From the NCBI RefSeq assembly GCF_002575655.3, contig NC_053037.3:251195135-251259134 (forward strand): a stretch of DNA of 64,000 bases, read 5' to 3'. Within the stretch, counting starts at the first letter, position 1. The number at the start of each line of letters is the position of its first letter. This document shows positions 58,730 through 64,000 of the stretch, piece after piece. Both the position numbers and the translations under genes were made by a program. Source of the DNA: Aegilops tauschii subsp. strangulata (taxonomy: Eukaryota > Streptophyta > Magnoliopsida > Poales > Poaceae). A model generated the notes under the pieces. It saw only the letters and a list, made by a program, of their open reading frames with translations. It was not told the origin of the DNA and ran no database searches.

Positions 58730-59588
58730 TGATGAGGACATGGCTACCACAGTTACACCCATATCCCCTGCTGTTTTACCTCTTAGAACAGTTGCCAGAG
58801 CTCAGATATGCCAATTAAATTATCAGGTACTTTCGTTACTTGGTAATGTTTCTAGTGTTCATGAGAATATGATGCTGCCTAACTTAGATACATTTGTGGA
58901 TCTTGCAATTGAAGGGCCTAGCACAGACAAGAAGGTTGAACATTGGAGCATGGTCAAGCATGGAGATGAAGGTGCGTGCGAAGAGAACAAGAACGGATGT
59001 TCAAGTGGAGATTTCCGGACTTTGAAGCCACCATGATGACATACAAGAAGATGGACGAAATATATAAGATGGACTTTCTTAAATTTCGTCCATAACTTAT
59101 TATTGGTGTTGCGCCACCTTATTTTGGGCTAGGCCCATGTAATCTATTTTTAGAGTCCATATTGTAGGGGAAACGACTTAGGAGGACAAAATCCCCTCTC
59201 TTTCCCCATAAATATAGCCCTTAAGGCATCGTTTAGACTTGGGTTTTATTTAGTTAAAAGTTAGCCATCGCTGCAACTTCGTGTATTTCGTTTGTGTCCA
59301 ACGACCAGACCAAGACCGCTTATGAAACCCCACTTTCATCAATACTTCATCCATATTCGCAATATTCAGATTGCTTAATCATATTCTTGCTTGTTCTTCG
59401 ATTGCTTGCAGGAATCGACCTTCGTGGTCAGGTTGATCGTGCTCCGGCGTGGTTAATAACCTTTCGGAGTTGGTTTAGCGATTGCTAAGGCGCAACGTCG
59501 TGCACGTTTGTGGTCGGATCGTCAAAGTCGTCTCCACCAAATCGATAGTCATCATCTCATCGAAAGATCGGGACCCTCGCCTCTATCA
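58730..59588 (+). repeat. 3' LTR of B2
   Basis: TGATGAGGACATGGC after AAGAAGGGGAGGA, ending CTCTATCA, 859 bp. It encodes a tail ending TLKPP with a stop at 59034-59036. The TATA-like sequence is ATAAATATAG at 59208. It is slightly shorter than the B1 LTRs because of small deletions. Confidence 0.9.
59208..59217 (+). promoter_or_regulatory. TATA-like box of B2 LTR
   Basis: ATAAATATAG before CCCTTAAGG. It corresponds in position to the TATATACAGCCCTTAGGG of family A. Confidence 0.55.
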
Positions 59589-61564
59589 GTTTCGCCCTTA
59601 TATTGGTCAATTTGTTGTTGTTTACTTCGACGATATTCTTGTGTTTAGCAAATCTCTCCAAGAGCATGTCACCCACCTTCGAACCGTGCTACAAACTCTT
59701 CGAAAAGAGCGTCTCTATGCTAATATGAAAAATGCCTCTTTGGTGTTGATAAGCTTGTTTTCTTAGGTTTTGTAGTATCTTCAAAGGGTGTTCATGTTGA
59801 TGAATCTAAGATCAATGCTATTAAAACTTGGCCCCAACCAACCACCTTGCAACAAGTGCGTAGTTTCCTTGGTTTAGCCGGTTTCCACCGTCGATTTGTG
59901 AAGGATTTTAGCACCATTGCATCTCCTTTACATGCTTTCAGCAAGAAGAATGCCCCCTTTGTTTGGGGACCATCGCAAGATAGCACATTCAATGAGCTTA
60001 AGAATTTGCTTACTCATGCTCCCGTGCTTGCATTACCCAACTTTGACAAACCTTTTGAAATTCATTGCGACGCTAGCGGTAATGGCATAGGAGGTGTGTT
60101 AACGCAAGAGAAGCGCCCCATTGCATACTTTAGCGAAAAACTTTCCGGAGCGCAACTCAATTACCCCATCTATGAAAAAGAGATATATGCTTTAGTGCGA
60201 GTTTTGCGTGAATGGGAACATTATCTCCGCCCTCATGAATTTATCATCCATACCGATCATGAAACACTTAAATACCTTAAGGGTCAAACTAAGTTGAACA
60301 AGCGTCATGCTAAGTGGAGTGAATTTATAGAGTCTTTTCCTGATGTCATCAAGTATATTAAAGGTAAGGACAATGTTGTGGCGGATGCGCTTTCCCGTAT
60401 ATGCATGCTTGTTACTCAACTTGAATTGAATGTCATTGGCTTTGAGCACATAAAAGACTTGTATGCACATGACCCTACTTTTGCTATTCTTTATGCAAAG
60501 TGTTTGACGCATCCATCTTGGGAACGCTATTACATCAAAGCTGGTTATCTTATGAGAGCTAACAAACTTTGCATCCCCGAGTCTTCTCTTCGTTTGTTGC
60601 TTTTGCAAGAATCTCATCGAGGAGGACTAATGGGACACTTTGGACGCGACAAGACACCTCCTACGCTCTCCAAGAACTATTTTTGGCCCTAGATGTTCCG
60701 CGACGTCAACTGCTTCACCAACCGATGCTCTACATGTCGCAAAGCTAAGTCTAAAGCTCAATCTCATGGCCTTTATATGCCTCTTCCAATTCTGTACCAA
60801 CCATGGGAAGATATTAGTATGAATTTTGTGCTTGGGTTGCCTAGAACTAGAAATGGCAAGGATTCCGTTTTTGTTGTTGTGGACCGATTCTCCAAAATGG
60901 CTCATTTCATTCCTTGCAACAAGATAGACGATGCTTCACATGTTGCCAATCTCTTTTGTAGGGAGATCTTGCGCCTTCATGGAGTGCCAAAGACTATTGT
61001 CTCGGACCGCGACGTCAAGTTCTTGAGTTACTTTTGGAAGAATTTATGCGCCAAGCTCGGAATCAAGCTCCTATTCTCCACGACATACCATCCACAAACC
61101 GACGGCCAAACGGAGGTGACGAACCATACACTCTCCACTCTACTATGCGTGTTGACAAAGAAGAGCATCAACGAGTGGGAGGAGTGCCTACCTGTCGCCG
61201 AGTACGCCTACAACCGTGCAAGACATTCGACTACGGGCAAGTCCCCTTTCGAGATCGTCTACGGTTTCAACCTGTTGTCCCCATTGGACATTCTTCCTCT
61301 ACCACCACAAGAGCGCATCAACATGGACGCGAGTGCCCGAGTGAACTACCTCAAGAATATACATGAAGAGATCTTGTGTGGCTACACCTTCGCAAGGATC
61401 GCTTCCCCAACGAACGCAAGTCCAAACTTCTACCACGAGCCGATGGACCCTTCAAGGTGCTAGCACGCTACAACAACAACGCTTACAAGATCGACCTCCC
61501 GCGCGACAAGTACAACGTGAGCGACATCTTCAACGTCAAGGATCTTTCGCCCCTACCATGGTGA
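59589..61564 (+). pseudogene. pol: E RT (partial), RNase H and integrase, broken
   Basis: The sequence starts in RT just before YFDDILVFS. The N-terminal half with the first catalytic Asp is missing. A frameshift near 59730 leads into the frame of 59847-60692, which has the RT end, RNase H ([19 protein letters not shown]) and the zinc motif. TAG at 60690-60692 follows FWP. Integrase continues at 60693. Its first catalytic Asp is Asn (SMNFVLG, codon 60822-60824), while SDRDVKF and QTEVTNH keep the other two. A deletion near 61370 removes part of the segment before [10 protein letters not shown], and another frame change lies near 61556. Confidence 0.9.
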
Positions 61565-61609
61565 TGAATATTTCGATCCGAGGTCGGATCTTTCCCAAGG
61601 GAGGGGAGA

Positions 61610-62765
61610 TGATGCGGAGCATCCCACGATCATCCCATGGACACATCTACACCTCCAACGACACCACTTGGACCAATGACAAGAGCTAGTGCGAAGGCTA
61701 TCGAAGACATGGCTGCTACCTCAAGCAGAAACACTATGTGTGATCAGGTACTCGGAGGAAAGCCACGGAACATCTACATACAACGGACAAGAGGGCGAGG
61801 ACACCAAGCGCGATGGACAAGAAGAAGAGCTGCCACAGAAGCTACAGGCACTGGACGACCGGCCCAGCCCAGACGTCCGACCCCTGGAGGTCACAACAGC
61901 CCAAGGAACTCAGGCCAGCAAACGCTACAGCGGCCGGAAGTCCAACCAGGACCGGACGTCCGACATCTCCCAGGCTCCGGATGACCGAACCCCTCCGTAC
62001 GACCGACGCTACGCCAATAGAATGAAATCTACGGAAATCCGAGGATCTCCGGACAACCGGCACATCCTTCACAGAGCCTAATTTACGGAAGTCCAAAGAC
62101 TACGGACATTCGGACCTCCGCGAGCCTCCGGACGACCGACACCTTACGGACGTCCGACCCCTAGCTGTGTCCAGTTACGGGCTGAGGCCCATGTACCCCT
62201 CCACTTCGCCCCCATTTGCACTAAGACTATAAATAGACCTCCTCCTCCTAGTTAGGGTTAGCATTGGTTTAGCTTATATGTGAGATAGAGCTTTGCTCAT
62301 CCATTACGGATCTACTCCACGAGAGAGACCGCGACCCCTCTACGGAGAATATCCCCTTGGATTCAAGACCCCCTCTTGGGTGGCCCCATCAAGATCTCCT
62401 CTAGGAGAAGAACCGGTTACCTTTGTATCGTCCTTTGTTGATCGCGGATCTTGTATCTCCTCTCGTGTTTCGAGGATCTAGCACATGTGTAATCGAATCT
62501 TGTTGGTTTGAGTGATTCTCTCGTGTTTTCCCTCGTGGTTCCCCTCGTGTTCTTCGTGTTCATCGTTGGGTATCGTCCTTTGTTGATCGTGGATCTTGTA
62601 TCTCCTCTCGTGTTTCGAGGATCTAGCACATGTGTAATCGAATCTTGTTGGTTTGAGTGATTCTCTCGTGTTTTCCCTCGTGTTTTCCCTCGTGTTCTTC
62701 GTGTTCATCATTGGGATCCGCTCCTTTCGTGAAAGATCGGCCGTATAGGGTTCCACCCTACATCA
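61610..62765 (+). repeat. 3' LTR of E, with duplication and deletion
   Basis: Starts after the polypurine tract AAGGGAGGGGAGA. Compared with the 5' LTR it lacks about 51 bp near 61708 and has a 145-bp tandem duplication (GTATCGTCCTTTG at 62424 and 62569). The net difference of 94 bp equals the length difference of the two LTRs. Confidence 0.92.
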
Positions 62766-63402
62766 CCAAACCCCCCTCATTATCACTCAAAGGGATGATA
62801 TATATAGACCCCGGGGATCCCATAGATAAGCGTATCACCTAAAACCGCACAAGGGAGACGGGGTCGATTAGAAGACCCCCTATACCCTACATACGGCCCA
62901 AAAATATGTATTGGTGGTGTATGATCTATTCAAATCCCCAATGCACAACTTCGATGGGGCACCAACTACATTAGAAACCGAAAACTATAAGCCCAAGCTA
63001 GTTTCAAGACGTATGATGCCAGTTCCCCAACTTCGAGGCGGGGTGGGGGGAGGGTATCATCCAACGCATGTGCTCAAAGTTGATTTGGTCTAACATGGCA
63101 AACAGAGCAAGAGGTAACTGTCATACTCAAACCCTTCTCGTATGTTGGGTCAAATGGTTAGATGAGGAAGCCGTCATGGTCAAAACATTCTCGTACGTTG
63201 GGTTAAAGGGATTGATTGTGTGGGCCTACATATCTCGATCATTCTTCGATTTTGAGAACAAGACATAAGGAAAAAACATCATTCTACAAATTACCAAAAC
63301 AAGGATCCCAAGGTTTATATAATCGACATAATAGCTCACTACAGACACATATTTAGATGTTAAATGTTTGTAATGACCGTATCATGGCCCTTAAATGAAG
63401 CT

Positions 63403-63712
63403 TCAGACATGCAACTTACCACCAGGTCACCCATCCTTAGACTCCTCCAGCCCCAGCACCCTTAACTTCTGCATTCTATTTGACATGGCTAGTGGATGGG
63501 AAGCCGCCCCTTGCTGATAAGAGTTGCCTCCTTGCCCTTAAGGCATTTCACGCTGGTCACCGTGTGGGACCTACTCCCTACTATCACACACGTTTGTGCT
63601 TTTAGAAACTGTGTGCAATATTTACATGGCTGGTGTATCGCCGCCTAGCCTTCTATGAACACTGGCACTGGCAGCGGGAAACCGATGGGAGCAGTGGCAG
63701 GAAATGGTAGCA
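63403..63712. other. Flanking DNA with 5S-like segment
   Basis: Sequence to the right of the tandem unit. Apart from the 5S-like segment at 63411-63474 I see no ORF, transposon end or repeat. Confidence 0.4.
63411..63474 (-). pseudogene. 5S rRNA-like fragment, minus strand
   Basis: The minus strand reads AGAAGTTAAGGGTGCT, then GGCTGGAGGAGTC, then AAGGATGGGTGACC. This is the same order as boxes A and C of plant 5S rRNA, with several changes. The 5' part of 5S is not visible. It could be a 5S relic or part of a Cassandra-type element, which carries 5S sequence in its LTR. I could not find such LTR ends. Confidence 0.6.
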
Positions 63713-64000
63713 TGATGAGGACATGACTACCTTTGATACGACCAAAAATATTGCATATATGCATATTTGTCAGGTGATTTCTAGTGCAAACTATTCAATA
63801 ATCTATTTATGTTATACAGAACAAAAATACTTCACACACTTTTGTGTTTTGTCTAATTGCAGGTGTATGAGACATTTGTGCAATCCACATATGAAGATAA
63901 GGGAGAAAGAGATGTTTACTTGCTGTTCAAAAAGTTCTCTCACGTCACTTTTGGCCCAAGAGAAGATAGAGTCCAAGTCTCTCACGTTCTGGATTCAGAT
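63713..64000 (+). repeat. Possible start of another LTR, cut by window end
   Basis: TGATGAGGACATGACTACC resembles the starts of the A and B LTRs. A frame from there is open over much of the remaining sequence, as expected of an LTR-encoded tail, but its sequence is not like the A or B tails. No polypurine tract precedes it. If it is an element end, GTAGCA lies at the left boundary. Confidence 0.35.

Larger units (their letters stand above)
56605..59588 (+). mobile_element. B2: 5'-truncated family-B element inside E
   Basis: This plus-strand remnant starts inside gag and has the B-specific ORF region, polypurine tract and a complete 3' LTR. Its 5' LTR, primer site, leader and gag N-terminus are missing. 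E sequence resumes after the LTR in the middle of RT. A deletion covering the left end of B2 and the neighbouring E sequence explains this. It carries the solo LTR A7. The left edge is uncertain by about 10 bp. Confidence 0.85.
51732..62765 (+). mobile_element. E: CRM-like Ty3/gypsy element (hosts B2)
   Basis: A plus-strand element between CCAAA duplications (51727-51731 and 62766-62770). LTRs of 1062 and 1156 bp begin TGATGCGGAGCATC and end CTACATCA. It has a primer site, long leader, gag with zinc knuckle, protease, partial RT, RNase H, integrase and polypurine tract. The region around the 3' LTR start, with the SDLSQGRGDDAEHP-type segment and GPMTRARAKAI, is the pattern of CRM-clade integrase tails. 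Part of RT is missing where B2 lies. Confidence 0.9.
50396..63402. repeat. Tandem unit 2, split by A6 and E
   Basis: The segments 50396-50488, 51411-51731 and 62771-63402 together make a second copy of unit 1. It has one 50-bp subrepeat fewer and ends at AAATGAAGC. The two insertions and their 5-bp duplications account for the remaining length. Confidence 0.8.

Overview
This is plant nuclear DNA, most likely from a Triticeae grass (wheat, barley, rye or a relative). It is almost entirely nested LTR retrotransposons with one CACTA DNA transposon, and no certain host gene. The grass assignment rests on Ty3/gypsy proteins of plant type, an Athila-type LTR starting TGATACGTCTCCGTCG of the kind abundant in wheat and barley, a CACTACTAG-ended CACTA element, and the depth of nesting. 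Family letters A to G are local labels. I did not match them to database names.

Layout. Positions 1-47081 are the right-hand part of a Russian doll whose left halves lie outside the window. Element G (ends 47081) contains F (ends 34581), which contains C (ends 30744). C contains D (ends 9535), which contains an inverted family-A LTR, A3 (ends 7721). A3 contains A2 (ends 7197), which contains A1 (ends 2013). C also carries a complete insertion of B1 (10481-25002, minus strand), itself split by A4 (11960-21502). The G 3' LTR was hit by a non-autonomous CACTA element (37459-38965) and by A5 (39163-47063), the best-preserved element here. Target-site duplications (TSDs) support A4 (AGTAC), B1 (GCCGG), A5 (CCTAC), the solo LTRs A6 (CCAAT) and A7 (GAGGA), E (CCAAA) and the CACTA element (TTG).

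Positions 47082-51731 and 62766-63712 are older flanking DNA. They hold one unrecognised 186-codon ORF, a 75-bp tandem repeat and two copies of a unit of about 1.24 kb. The second unit is split by A6 and by E (51732-62765), an element resembling the CRM (centromeric retrotransposon) clade. E contains a truncated B2, which carries A7. Two sequences resembling 5S rRNA occur, one inside the CACTA element and one at 63411-63474.

How the parts relate. Family A encodes Gag, protease, RT, RNase H and integrase in one polyprotein whose last 100 residues are encoded by the LTR. Family B shares A's LTR ends, primer-binding site, gag and a leader hairpin. It has no protease, RT, RNase H or integrase. 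In their place is an unrecognised stretch of about 200 residues that runs in frame into the LTR-encoded tail. B therefore looks like a non-autonomous partner mobilised by A. All autonomous copies carry frameshifts or stops. A4 is a chimera of two A subfamilies joined through a 1655-bp duplication. Three families (D, E, G) carry dense arrays of family-specific short palindromes just upstream of the LTR TATA box.
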